This document shows, piece by piece, positions 33,740 through 44,307 of a DNA stretch of 64,000 bases; position 1 is the first letter of the stretch; each line of letters opens with the position of its first letter. Position numbers and translations under genes: made by a program. The notes below the pieces were generated by a model. The model saw only the letters and a list, made by a program, of their open reading frames with translations. It was not told the DNA's origin and ran no database searches. The DNA is from Rosellinia necatrix (Eukaryota > Ascomycota > Sordariomycetes > Xylariales > Xylariaceae), in the NCBI GenBank assembly GCA_021209875.1, contig JAGYVD010000010.1, positions 620,001-684,000 on the forward strand, written 5' to 3'.

Positions 33740-34540
33740 GGTTCACACACACCGGCCGGAGTGCGTCGATGGTCTACGATGAAACCCAAGGTCCCGTGGG
33801 GAGAGCGATGACGGGATGGATTTGCACGGTACCCTGTTCTTTATATGTGAGGAAGGGCATCCGGAGCTCCAGCCTGTTGGTTGCCAGCCCAGGGCCAAGC
33901 ATAAGATCCGGGGTAAGTATGTATAGTATGGTCAGCCTGGCATGTCATACCTTCGACGGCGTAACCGAGTCCGTCCGTCCCCGTGAAGGATTCAACAACA
34001 ACGTGGCAGCATGCACGTCGTCAATGCACGGGTCTACACATTACATTACTACATTACATACTATGTATGACGAATCCCCGTGTGGTTGAACATACTTCCC
34101 ATCCTCTACCACTGGGATCAGCGGCTTCCAAATCCCAAATCTTCATGTGCTCAGCTCATTGGTGTGCTCGCCTGGTGAACCAACGGAGAGGCTAGACCCT
34201 TGGGGGTTTAAAGCCTCTTGGGGCCGTGAATTAACGGAGGGCTAGAGAAACGTCAGGAGGAGGCTCTAGCGCTGCAGAGTCATGCTCATTGGTTATTACA
34301 AGATTACCATTCGTTAAAAGGGCCTGTGCCCGCCGCCATAATTAGTCCTTAACGGTCATGCGTGGTGGAGGCTGAAAGGGACTGCACAGCAAAAACACTT
34401 GCATGTCCCCAGAACCTGGATAGACCGAGGACTGATAACGTTTTCAGTCCCCGGAGAACATCGAGAACAGCCGTGGAACGGGAGGGTGTGTGGGCATGCC
34501 AGGATATCCCGCCACCAGATCCCGGCTTCCTGAGCGGGTT

Positions 34541-34556
34541 GGGTAAAGGCTTTTCC
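34541..34556. promoter_or_regulatory. Probable QutA operator (14/16)
   Basis: GGGTAAAGGCTTTTCC differs from GGRTAARYRYTTAYCC at two positions (G for Y at position 8, T for A at position 13). It lies 665 bp upstream of qutB and about 905 bp upstream of qutD. Functional binding is inferred from the match and the position. Confidence 0.5.
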
Positions 34557-35221
34557 GGCCCCCCCCCCCGGAATCACAAACAGGGGGCGAACTCTTGGGC
34601 AGATTCCTGGGGGTCACGACTCTTCCACGTTCCCGGCTCCGGATGGTTACAAGTACATAGCCTAGAGTATTTCCACTCTTGGTCTCCATCGCCCCGACGC
34701 GTTTTCCCACACCCGATCTAGATCCCTTCGTTCTCGCCTACGGTCGTATCCGGCGGCTGGTTGGTTCAATGGGATGAGACTATACCCGCCCCCAGAGTGA
34801 GATCGCTTGGTAATCCTACCTGGTCATCTCCCCCTCTCCTCCCCCCTTAATGGAAACCCCGGATGCGGGGACGAGTTCTATCTAGAAGGCGAGCGAACGG
34901 GACCGGTACCGAGGCGATGGCGCCTATCAAGGGTGGGAGATATCGTATTTCCGTATGGCAGATAGATAGCTAGAGCGAGACGAACAAGGACAAGAAATTG
35001 TTAAGGAAAATGACCGGAGGAACCACCCGCGTTCCCGAGTCCCAGTGTGTTCCCGTGTCCCAGAGCCGATCCGTTTCGTATGTGAATGAACGGGATTAAA
35101 TTGCTCAAAAACTCTTTATCAACTTGAACCCTATTCGCTCGCCATCTCGAAAAGTGATCTCGCCCACAGCCCAGTTCCTGCCTGACTGGTCTATACACAC
35201 GCAACAACCCCCGTCCCAGAC

Positions 35222-36558
35222 ATGCCCTCCAACGAGGAACAGCAGCTGCTGCTGCCGCAGAAGGCGGCGCTTGACCGCCACGGCTACATCTTCGGCCAGA
35301 AGATCGCGGCGTCCATGTCGCCGCAGTTCCACCAGACCATATTCGACGACCTAGGCTGGCGTTGGGAGCAGCTCCGGCTCGACTCGGACGACATCCCGGG
35401 CTTCCTAAAGCTTCTCCAGGACCCTAAATGCTTCGGTGCGTGTCCCCATCCCTTCTCCGTCTCTCTCTATCTCTATCTCTCCGTCTACCTCTTCCCCTCT
35501 CCCCTCTCCCCTTTGCTTCTCCTCGTCCCCTCCCGCAACTCACTACCACCACCACTAACATGCCCCCCCCCCTCCCGCAGGCGCCTCCGTCACGATGCCG
35601 AACAAGGTATCCATAATGGAGCACCTCGACGAGATGACGGACGAGTGCCGGGACGTCGGCGCCTGCAACACCATCTACTTCCGCCCGGGCGACGACAGCA
35701 GCAGCAGCAGCAGCAGCGCCCCGGGGCGGACCGGCAGGCGGCGGCTCTGCGGCACCAACACGGACGTGGTCGGGGTGCGGGAGTCGTTCTACCAGAACGT
35801 GCGGGACCCGGACGCGGTGTTCCACGGGCGGCCGGCGATGGTGGTGGGCGGCGGCGGCGCGGCGCGCAGCGCCGTGTACGCGCTGGTCAAGTGGATGCGC
35901 GCGACGCGCGTGTACCTCGTCAACCGGGACGCGGCGGAGGTGGCGGCCGTGATGCGGGACTGCCGCGCGCGCGGCTACGGCGGCGACGACAACAACGGCG
36001 ACGCGCCGTTACTGCTGCACGTCGCCACCGCCGCCGAGGCCGAGGCCCTCGAGCCGCCCGGCGCCGCCGTCGCCTGCGTCCCGGACCTCCCGCCGCGCAC
36101 CCGGCCGAGCGCGCCGCCCGCGCCGTCGTCGAGACCTTCCTGCGCCGCGGCCGCCGCCGCGGCGCCCTGCTCGAGATGTGCTACAACCCCTCCCCTTACA
36201 CCGCCCTCGGCGCCGCCGCCGAGCGCGAGGGCTGGCAGGTCATACTGGGCACCGAGGCGATGATATGGCAGGGCTTTGAGCAGGTGAGTTCTTATTCTTT
36301 TTTTTTCTTTTTTTTTCTTTGTATGTTTGTTTGCTTATTTACTTGTTTACTTACCTACTTGTTCACTTTCGTGATGGTGATGTTGTGTAAACCAAAAACA
36401 GAAAAAGAAAAACTTGAAAAAAAAAAAAAAAAAAGAAAGCTGACGTATTTTGGGGTTCCTAGGCGAAACTCTGGACAAATCTAGAACTGAAAGACCTCCC
36501 CGTGGCCAAATGCAAGCAGACGATCGCGGCCCGGATATCGAAATCCGCGAAATTATGA
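35222..36558 (+). CDS. qutB: Quinate/shikimate dehydrogenase (QutB / QA-3), frameshifted
   Basis: Three exons, 35222-35435, 35581-36283 and 36463-36558. Intron 1 (145 bp, GTGCGT, CCGCAG) joins KCF to GASVTMPNK; intron 2 (179 bp, GTGAGT, CTGAC branch, CCTAG) joins GFEQ to AKLWTNLEL. The enzyme oxidises quinate to 3-dehydroquinate, and shikimate to 3-dehydroshikimate, with NAD. Visible: [14 protein letters not shown] (substrate pocket), MPNK with the catalytic Lys, GTNTDVVG with the catalytic Asp, [15 protein letters not shown] (nucleotide fold), and [13 protein letters not shown] serine run SSSSSSS is coded by AGC repeats. Exon 2 changes frame: up to [10 protein letters not shown] (about 36100) one frame is used, from [14 protein letters not shown] the frame one base earlier. 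One C appears to be missing in the CACCCGG stretch near 36098-36104; without it translation would run to a stop near 36263. Corrected length would be about 337 residues, normal for the family. It may be a true null allele or an assembly error in GC-rich DNA. Confidence 0.88.
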
Positions 36559-36865
36559 CATTACATGTTTGGCGTGACGGGCCCTATATATAGCATTAAT
36601 ATAACCATGGATTGAACGGTATTAGTTTTTCCGTATATCGCCTCATCTCCCGTAGATAGATATATCGGGGCGTTTAGTAGACATGATTCCTTCGCCTCGG
36701 GGTGTACTGTAGATATCCGTTGCTAGCTCACGTTTGAGGGTAATTAAGCCGGCCAGTGGTTCATGCATTTGTATAGTGTATGGTAGTTACCTGGGTTTTT
36801 CATATGAAAGAAACGTCAAGGATCTAAAAGAAGACGAAGATGAAGACGAAGAAACACCGGACAAT
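36559..36865. other. Convergent spacer qutB-qutG
   Basis: About 310 bp between stop codons, without coding support; it has a GAAGAC repeat at about 36831-36853. Confidence 0.6.
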
Positions 36866-38297
36866 CTAAGCTCCTGGTCTATGATAATCTAACTCCCTTA
36901 CCCGTTTCCAGACCTCGCGAACAACCCGCTCCTGTGTCTGTCGTCCGGTCTCGGTCTCCGAAGGCCCTGCCGGTCTAGAAGACGTCGTCGTGTCGTGTGG
37001 TTAGCGCTCGTATCCCAACCAGTCAGGAGCAGCACGGTCTCCGATACATACCGAATAGCCAGATATAGCCTACTCCCCAGCCGCACGTCCGTGATCTCCG
37101 CCGTTTCGTAGTCCTGGGGCGGGTTCGCAGTCGTGACGAGGCCACCAGCTTCCTGCAGTATGGCAATGCCAGCCGAGACATCCCTGCTCCCCCCTAGTCA
37201 GTCCGATTTCCCCCTCTCTCACACAACGTTCGATCGCTCCCCCCCCCCCTTCCCCTCTGGAAAGACGTACCATTCCCAACACCCGCCCTCCCACCAGATA
37301 TCAAACGCGCCCATGGCGACGTACGCCAGGTCGAGCGTGGCGCTCCCGAGGCTCCGGACGCCGTGCACCATGCCGCCCTTGCCGGCGCGGCCGCCGAGCT
37401 CGGCGGCCATGTTGACGAAGCTCTCGACCTTGCGGTGGAGGTTGCCGTCGGGGGCGTCCCGGCGGTCCTTGCCCCACTCGCAGGCGAAGACGCAGGCGGC
37501 CGGGGCGCGCGCGGGCATGGGCGGGACGGGGTCCCGGATCAGGGGGAGCCGCTGCGTCTCGTTGAGCCAGGCGCCCCGGCCCCGGCAGGCCGAGAACATC
37601 TGGCCCAGGAACGGCGCGTGGATCACGCCGACCGCCGCCGCGCCGCCCGCCACCAGCGCGATCGACACGCAGAACATCGGGAACAGGTGCGTGTAGTTGA
37701 CCGTCCCGTCCAGCGGGTCCACGCACCACGTCGGCCCGGCCCCGATCAGGTACTCCCGCGACGACCCCTTCGAGTACGTCTCCTCGCCTATGAACCTGTT
37801 TCTCTCGTTCGTCAGTAGATATATATATATATATATATATTATATGTATATGTATATGTATATGTCGTGGGCCATGGTAAAGCTACTTAAATGACTAGCC
37901 TACTACTGGCTTCCGTTGAGATGTTGCCGTGAGAGGGGAGGAGGGAGATACGTACTTGTGTGAAGGATACTTTTTCTCGATTGAGCTCTTTATGAAAGCC
38001 TCGACGTCTTTTTTATTGTCATGGCGTAATTAGCAAACAAAAGTCCAAAAAAAAAAAAAAAACACAACACAACATTTTCGAACGGGATTTAGGAGTATGC
38101 CGGAAGAACATACCCTCGTCCGCCTTGGTCACGATGTCGACGGCGTTATCCTTCTCCGAGAACAGCTGCTCTCGGCTGCTGCCCTTCTCCCCCCATCTCG
38201 CCTTGGCGAACTCCATGAGCAGCCGCCCTGCATCCTTGCCCAGCTGGACGGCGAAGTCGTATATTTCGCCCAGCTCTTCGTCTGTGATCTCGCTCAT
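36866..38297 (-). CDS. qutG: Inositol-monophosphatase-like protein QutG / QA-X
   Basis: Five exons on the minus strand: 38297-38114, 38007-37956, 37795-37271, 37183-37052 and 36974-36866, giving 333 residues, the QutG length. Introns are 106, 160, 87 and 77 bp and have CTAAT, CTGAC, CTGAC and CTAAC branch sites. The protein has the metal-dependent phosphatase signatures: FIGEET (first metal-binding Glu pair), VDPLDGTVNYTH, and WDVSAGIAIL near the end. The C-terminus reads VVREVWKRVRELDYHRPGA. This family member is a constant part of quinate clusters, yet its substrate in the pathway is not established; the motifs say a Mg-dependent, Li-sensitive type phosphatase fold. For the last intron I chose the CTAG acceptor at 36975-36978 because only it restores the conserved C-terminal frame. 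Intron 2 contains a TA/TATG repeat (about 37819-37864). Confidence 0.92.
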
Positions 38298-39307
38298 TTT
38301 CTTTTTTTTTTCTCTTTTTATCTAGCCCCTAGATATATGTAGTGGAGAGCGATGTGGTTTTTTTTTTTTTCGATCAAGGCAAGGATATTGCACAATTCAA
38401 TGCTAACCGTCTGGGTGTCTAAAGTTGTAATGGATAGTCTCGCTGGGATTGTAATGCGCGCAAAGGACGGTCTGGCGAGGACAGCGATTTCTTTTTCTTC
38501 TCTCCTACTTCCGCACTGTCCCCCAATGTAAAATAAATTAAACCAGCGAGTTTAGGACAAGGGAGGGAACGAAGAAGCAACTCGCATACCAGAACGCAGT
38601 GTTTGGGTATATGTATGCAACCACCTATTTCCGCTATTATATATATAAGTTCCGTCTGTAGCCCGTCGCAAACCGAAAGGGACCCCCCCTTCCCCCCCGT
38701 CTTTGTTCCACTGCAATCGCTTCCCGGGTTATATTTAAGCGGGCTTGGTCACTTACACCCAGGCAGTGCATACATACAGCTAGGCTCAGGTTGGGTGGGT
38801 GTAGAGGTACCCAAGAATTCGCGGCCCGGAGCCCAACTTGATAAGCGCTGCTGCAGTGCAGCGAAACCGGCCTCCCGGGAGGCGCGCTTATATCAATCGC
38901 AACCCCTAAGTGTATATCTGCGGCGCGTAGAATGACTCGCGACATCTATTTGCTTTGTCGGGCCTCTGATTTTATGAGCATTTCCGGCTAGGATGCTCAG
39001 CTTGTATGCCTGTGTACTAGGTTAGACGGATAGGTTAGTAATCAGCACCGTCAGCTGCTTTGTCACATAGCAAGCAGCACCTTTCATCGGCCCGAGGGGA
39101 TACACGTATTATTATTGAGGGATGTTGAGGGATATTGAGGAATGCTGAAACTAGATTCGCCTCTTGCCTTTTTATTTATTTAGTTGCATCGCCTACGTTA
39201 CCCAGGCAATGTATGAAATTGTCGAATTGCGTAGCTATCGTGGTAAGCTGGGTATCATAAGACAGAATGAACATGGCCGCGTTGGAAGGACAGACATTCC
39301 TGTTGAA
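38298..39307. other. Intergenic, qutG promoter side
   Basis: About 1 kb upstream of qutG and downstream of the jip5 stop codon. T runs at 38305-38320 and 38358-38371, a TA run near 38638-38650, no coding frame of note and no full QutA operator that I can find. Confidence 0.5.
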
Positions 39308-40787
39308 CTAATCTAAACCTTGAAATTTAAGGATCCCGTGAGCACCGCGTGGACCGAGATCGACCTTACCACCTTTGCCCTTCTTTCTCTTCTTTTTGCG
39401 CTTTTGTTCATCATCGCTATCCGAATCATCGGAATCTGACTCCTTGTTTGCTTGGCGTTTGCTATCGCTCTTGTCAGCGATCGAGTTCCCTGGTGCGTCT
39501 GAATTGTCATTGTCTGAATCATCATCATCATCATCATTATCTTCGTCACTATCCTCATCACCACCTTCAGCGCCGTCCCCTCTAGTTGTTGATTCCTCCC
39601 AGACTTTCACTGTCTGGCCGCCACCACTAATCATACGCCCTTGGCAATCGAATCCAAGCGCTACTACGGCCTCGATATCATCATGTCGCAAGGCCCCCTC
39701 CACTTCACGTTTAGTTAGGTTGACAATGCGCAGGCCCCCATCACCCATGCCTATGACCACCTTCTTGTCGCGACTGAGATCCTCGGGGATCTGAACGATG
39801 CAGTCCAGACTCTCGCCACCACCCCTGGCCGAGTCGACAATGACGCGATCAAATTGATCGTCCCAGGCCCCCTTGTCCCACAACGTCAACACGCCTGATC
39901 CCGTCCCGACTGCCACGACCCCGTTGTCCCTGTTTTTCTTGGGGCCCATGCCGGCGATGAAGGTCGAACATAGCAACTCGTCCTCCTGGTCCTCGCTTCG
40001 CACGAGCACCCCGCGGCGGAGGTCGGTGACGGCGACGGTAGTCCCGCCCGTGGATACCCATTGCTTGCTGAAGCCGCTGGTGCTCTCGGCCGAGGGGGGG
40101 AGCGGGGTCAGGCTGGAGATGAAATCATTGTGGGGAAAATGGCTCTGCTGCGGCTTCGAGGCGGCGAGGGCGCCGTCTCGTAGATCGAAGAGGTGAAGAA
40201 CGCCGGAGTCGCAGGCCAGGAGGAGGGTCTGCGGCGATAGGGCGGAGAGGAGGGTGGGGGAGTCGGGTACGGATTTCGAGGTCGGCACTGCTATCTTGGA
40301 GATGACCTGGCCCGTGGCGGGGGAGAAATGCTTGACGAGGGAGTCGATGCCGGCCGAATAGAGGGCTGTCAGGAGTAAGTCAGCCTCGCTCTCTATGTCT
40401 CCCCGCAAGCTGTACGTACTCCCCCGCACGTATCGCTGGGGGAAGAGGAGTCGGAATACAACATATACAACATATACAACATATACAACATATACAACAT
40501 ATACAACATATACAACATATATACAACATACAAGAACCATCGTGATTGAAAACGAGAGAGCGACAGCTGCCCTTGTGCCTACGGGTTCGCCAGGTCGTGT
40601 CGATGGTGCCCTTTCCGTCAGGCACGGCGCTGGCATTGCCGTCCTCTTCCGATCCGCCGGCGGTCGGGAGACGGAAGCACTGTACATGGCCACTCGCAAG
40701 CCCAACTCCGAGGAGGGGTTCGGTAGGGTGCAGGGCTTGGGTGAAGAGGTCGGCGCTCAACGGGAGCGTGCACAGATTCTCGAACAT
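39308..40787 (-). CDS. jip5: WD repeat ribosome-biogenesis protein Jip5
   Basis: Two exons, 40787-40532 and 40365-39308, give 437 residues. The 166-bp intron (GTATGT donor, GGCTGAC branch, GACAG acceptor) joins SLVFNHDGS to [14 protein letters not shown] and contains a 9-bp tandem array. The N-terminus [21 protein letters not shown] and the blades [63 protein letters not shown] and [15 protein letters not shown] are those of the Jip5 family. The C-terminus is an acidic Asp/Ser stretch followed by a Lys-rich tail ([13 protein letters not shown]), then GILKFQGLD. The yeast homologue is nucleolar and needed for 60S ribosome production. The acidic run is coded by GAT repeats (about 39518-39560). 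Confidence 0.9.
40456..40529. repeat. ATACAACAT tandem array in jip5 intron
   Basis: Eight copies of the 9-mer ATACAACAT, seven contiguous and the eighth after an AT slip. The array starts three bases from the intron donor and fills almost half of the intron. Confidence 0.95.
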
Positions 40788-41463
40788 GGCGTGGTCGATT
40801 GCCAGTCAAAGGTGGGCAATTGACGAGACGGATATGCCAATTGCCTTTGAATAACGGCAATGGCTAAAATAGCGTGGTTTCCACAAGTTGAATTGGCAGT
40901 AGAAAGTCGATGTAGAGGTTGCAGCATGGAAAATGAGCCATCTTTTCGTCTGCTATATTTTTCCCTCCCAAAGCTACCTAGGTACGCTCAAGGCTATCGC
41001 TCCCACCTATTGGTCGCAATCTGACCTTACTCGGTATAGGTACTTGCCTATCTTGGTACCTACCCGTTAGATAAGCGCCTACCTTGCTACCCTGCGCTAG
41101 TCATATGCCTGACAGCGGTATTGCCCCACTACTGCCTACTGCATGCATACCTGCATGCGCTGGGATGCTCCCTCGACTCGAACCTCTGTCCTCTGTCCTC
41201 TGTCCTCTGTTGGTCCCATCTAACCTAATACAACCTAATACCTGTGAGACCTGTGAGACCTGTGATACCTGTGATACTTGTGATACTTGTGATACTTGTG
41301 ATACTTGTGATCTGAGGTAGGTAGGTAGGTACCAGCAAGGCGGGGTTGGTTGTTGTTTGTTCTGCGATCAACGTGAGTAAATGATGTCCTCCTGCTGGAT
41401 ATAACGAAATCACGAAATCACGAACTAGACGGGGCAATAACCAGTCTTGATAGCTATTGCGAA
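40788..41463. other. Divergent promoter jip5-chitinase
   Basis: About 680 bp between start codons, containing the 9-bp minisatellite at 41240-41311, three tandem TCCTCTG units at about 41187-41209 and several TACCTA words. No coding support. Confidence 0.6.
41240..41311. repeat. 9-bp minisatellite upstream of chitinase
   Basis: Eight exact-length units: ACCTGTGAG twice, ACCTGTGAT twice, ACTTGTGAT four times. The array ends about 150 bp before the chitinase start codon. Confidence 0.95.
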
Positions 41464-42819
41464 ATGACGGTCCTCTGCTGGCAACGACTCGTCTTATTCC
41501 TACTATTCGTCATGGCGACGGCATCGGAGACGACTATGCGGAATATCATGTATCTCACGGGGTATAGCTCTCTTCATTGCCGGCGGGATGGTGCTCATGC
41601 ATTAATACCGAGTCACTAGGCAACACCCCGTCATTCCAGGTGATGCCTCTCTCCGGGCCCCTATCACGCATGTCGCTTTGGCTTTCATGAATTCGAACAC
41701 GTTCAACCGGGAAGAGCGTAGTTCTTCATGGCCGATCTTCATGTCCGTCGAGGAAGCCCGCTCCAGGTTTCAGTCGGGAACGAAGATCATGGTGGCCATC
41801 GGCGGCTGGGGAGATACCAGCGGCTTCGATATCGCCGCCCGCACGGAGGAGAGTCGAGCTAGGTTCGCGCGCAACGTAGCCGATATGGCCCGTGATACTG
41901 GCGCCGATGGTGAGTCTATGTTCTTGCCTTGTAATAGCTGCCCAATCGAATAAATGCTGATCTAAGTAGGTGTCGATATCGACTGGGAGTACCCAGGGTA
42001 GGTGGAATATTGATGCAGAAGTCGCCTTACCTGTTTGAAGCATCACAGCTAATACGGCCCAGAGGAAACGGCGAAGACTATAAGCAGGTGTCAAACAAGG
42101 CCAAGGCCTGGGAGATCACCGCATATCCCCTCCTGCTCGCCGAGATCCGCAGGGCACTCGGCCCCGACAAGCTCATGTCGGCCGCCGTGCCCGGCATTCC
42201 TCGGGACATGCTTGCCTTCACGCCAGAATCGGTGCCGCACATTATGGAGTCACTGGACTTCCTCAACGTCATGACATACGACCTGATGAATAGACGGGAC
42301 AATGTGACTAAGCACCACACTGGTGTCCAGGTCAGTCTGGAGGCCGTGAATACTTACATGGCGCGCGGCGCGCCGGCCGAGAAGATGAACCTCGGCTTTG
42401 CCTTCTACACGAAATACTTCCGGATTGAGGATGCACCGCTCTGCTCGGAGAACCCCATCGGCTGCCCCACCGGATTGATGGAGGATCCGAAAACGGGCGC
42501 CGACCTGGGGAAAACGGGAGGCTTCTCGTGGCATGACGAAGTTCCCGCAGACGTCAGGGGTTCGTTTGAAAAGGCGTTGAGTGAGGGCCACTATGACGAA
42601 CAAGACGGGGGCTACTGGTACTGGGACGAGGATCAGGCTTTCTGGTGGACGTTCGACACGCCCGAGGCCGTAGCGAAGAAGTTCCCGCTGATCGTGCAGG
42701 AAAAGAAGCTCGGGGGTGTGTTTGCATGGGGTCTGGGCGAGGACGCGCCGGACTTCGCCCATTTACGGGCCCTCAATGCCGGCGTTGAACGCCTGACAAA
42801 GATAAAAGACGAGCTGTGA
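41464..42819 (+). CDS. Secreted GH18 chitinase
   Basis: Four exons, 41464-41561, 41620-41909, 41970-41997 and 42063-42819, give 390 residues. Introns are 58, 60 and 65 bp. Residues 1-20 (MTVLCWQRLVLFLLFVMATA) are a signal peptide, so the enzyme is exported. Family 18 features: YLTGQHPVIPG start of the barrel, SGTKIMVAIGGWGD (beta-3 SxGG-like), and the catalytic DxxDxDxE as D129-G-V-D132-I-D134-W-E136, with E136 the proton donor. Also NVMTYDLMNRRDN with the substrate Tyr/Asp pair, and GGVFAWGLGEDAPD at the last strand (conserved Trp). No chitin-binding module or GPI signal is seen. Exon 3 is only 28 bp and encodes the core of the catalytic motif (G130-G139). The third intron has an AGCTAAT branch site. 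It hydrolyses beta-1,4-N-acetylglucosamine chains; remodelling versus nutrition cannot be told. Confidence 0.93.
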
Positions 42820-42987
42820 TACCACGTACTATAGTCACCGTAACACGAATTAAAGTCTCGATTTGACATATGCTTTCTAACTATATAGATTTCGCCCAAC
42901 ATGGCCTAAACAAGGATATCAAGTCGTTCCTCCAGGCTAGGCATATTTAATAACAGATTAATATATATATATATATAGGGGACTTGA

Positions 42988-44307
42988 CTAGGAGAGTCCA
43001 AAACAATTGGCATAAAACGTCACGGTCGCCGACCAATCCGAGAAGATGCCCAACACACCGACCTTGCGCGCGAGCACGTCGACGAGCCTGTACATGTCGC
43101 CGTCGCGGCGCGTGGCGTTCAAGACGGTGCTGTAGTAGTAGTCGCCGTTGGCGGCGACGCGGGCGAGGGGGCCGGAGCGCTCGAGCGACCAGGTGATGAT
43201 GCCGAGCCCGAGCCGCCGGGCCGTCCTCGCATACTCGGACGGGACGTACTCGCCCCGCCCGTCGACGGCGACGAGGTACTGCAGCGGGGGCGCGACGACG
43301 CGGACGCCGGCGTCGCGGTAGAAGGACAGGTTGGCGGCGGCGGCGGCGATCGAGGACCCGGGGGCGTCGCCGCTCTGGTCCAGCAGGACGGCCTGGCGGC
43401 CGAAGTCGGGCGCGCGCGCGAGCCAGTAGGCGACGTCGGCGAGGGCGAAGCTCTGCAGCCACACGCGCGACGGGTGCACGCCCGCGGCCACGTACTCGTC
43501 GACGACCTGCTGCTCGTACCGCTCCGTCGTGTAGTCGCCCTGGAAGGGCATCGGCACGCGCGGCTCCTTCAGCTCCGTCGTGAACTGCACGGCGCCCCCT
43601 CCCCGCGCCTCCACGGCGGCGATGAACTCGCGGTGCGACAGCAGCGTGCCGCACGTCGCGTAGAGGTCCGTCCGCCACGCCGGCGTGCCGCCGAGGTAGT
43701 CGGCCGGCGTCGTCGCCGACGCGTTGAACCCGTCCATCTTGCCGCACAGCGTCTTGAACTCGGCGAGCGTGATGTCGCTCGTGCAGCAGAGCGCCGTCGC
43801 CGGCCGCCCCCCGTCGCCGGCGGTGGCGGCGGTGGCGGGCCGGAAGGGCGTCGTGCACTTGGCGTTGAGCGGCGTCGCGACGATGTTGGTCGTCGTGTGC
43901 AGGTCGCACTGGTCGTGGCGGCAGACGAGCTCGCGGTCGCGCGTGAAGGCCACGTCGCACTCCTCGATCCCCGCGCCCATCCGCATCCCGGCCGCGTGCG
44001 ACTCGAGCGTCTCCTCCGGGAACTGCAGGCACGCCCCGCCGCGGTGCCCGATACTGAACCGCGTCGCGACGACCTCGTCGTCCAGGCACGACGTCAGCCG
44101 GTCCTTCAGCCACCCCTCGTCCATGTCGCGCACCAGGTACTCCGGCCGCGGCCCCAGCTCGACGTTGCGGTGTGTGTGCCGCGCCTGCTGCGGCGGCGGC
44201 TGGCCCCGGGCCCTGCTGCCGCCCGGCGGCCGGGCCGGGATCGCGGAGACTCCGGCCGCGGCGATGGCGAGGACGCCGGCGATGAGGGACGGTGCCGTGA
44301 TGTGCAT
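42988..44307 (-). CDS. Secreted glycerophosphodiester phosphodiesterase-like
   Basis: Single exon of 439 residues starting at the ATG at 44307; the frame extends to 44373 without a better start. The N-terminus MHITAPSLIAGVLAIAAAGVSA is a signal peptide. The GDPD TIM-barrel signature is clear: IGHRGGACLQFPEET (H88, R89), IEECDVAFTRDRELVCRHD with E116, D118 and H131. These are the acid/base and metal residues. Such enzymes cleave glycerophosphodiesters to glycerol-3-phosphate and an alcohol, and fungal secreted forms can serve phosphate scavenging. Ten or so cysteines (for example CTTPF, ALCCTSD, KTLCGKMD, ATCGTLL) suggest disulfides outside the cell. GC content is very high. It converges on the chitinase gene with about 170 bp between stops; that spacer has a TA run at about 42960-42977. 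Confidence 0.9.
   Translation of the reverse strand: MHITAPSLIAGVLAIAAAGVSAIPARPPGGSRARGQPPPQQARHTHRNVELGPRPEYLVRDMDEGWLKDRLTSCLDDEVVATRFSIGHRGGACLQFPEETLESHAAGMRMGAGIEECDVAFTRDRELVCRHDQCDLHTTTNIVATPLNAKCTTPFRPATAATAGDGGRPATALCCTSDITLAEFKTLCGKMDGFNASATTPADYLGGTPAWRTDLYATCGTLLSHREFIAAVEARGGGAVQFTTELKEPRVPMPFQGDYTTERYEQQVVDEYVAAGVHPSRVWLQSFALADVAYWLARAPDFGRQAVLLDQSGDAPGSSIAAAAANLSFYRDAGVRVVAPPLQYLVAVDGRGEYVPSEYARTARRLGLGIITWSLERSGPLARVAANGDYYYSTVLNATRRDGDMYRLVDVLARKVGVLGIFSDWSATVTFYANCFGLS

Larger units (their letters stand above)
33636..35221. promoter_or_regulatory. Divergent qutD-qutB promoter region
   Basis: About 1.6 kb between start codons. It contains a TCTG/CTGT microsatellite near qutD (33661-33739), a QA-1F half-site GGGTAAGTAT at 33911-33920, an imperfect dyad at 34429-34450, and a 14/16 QA-1F site at 34541-34556. 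Frames such as 34362-34721 have no domain. The arrangement suits joint induction of permease and dehydrogenase. Confidence 0.6.

Noticed and set aside
37819..37864. TA/TATG repeat as a separate element
   Set aside because: It is a simple microsatellite inside qutG intron 2.
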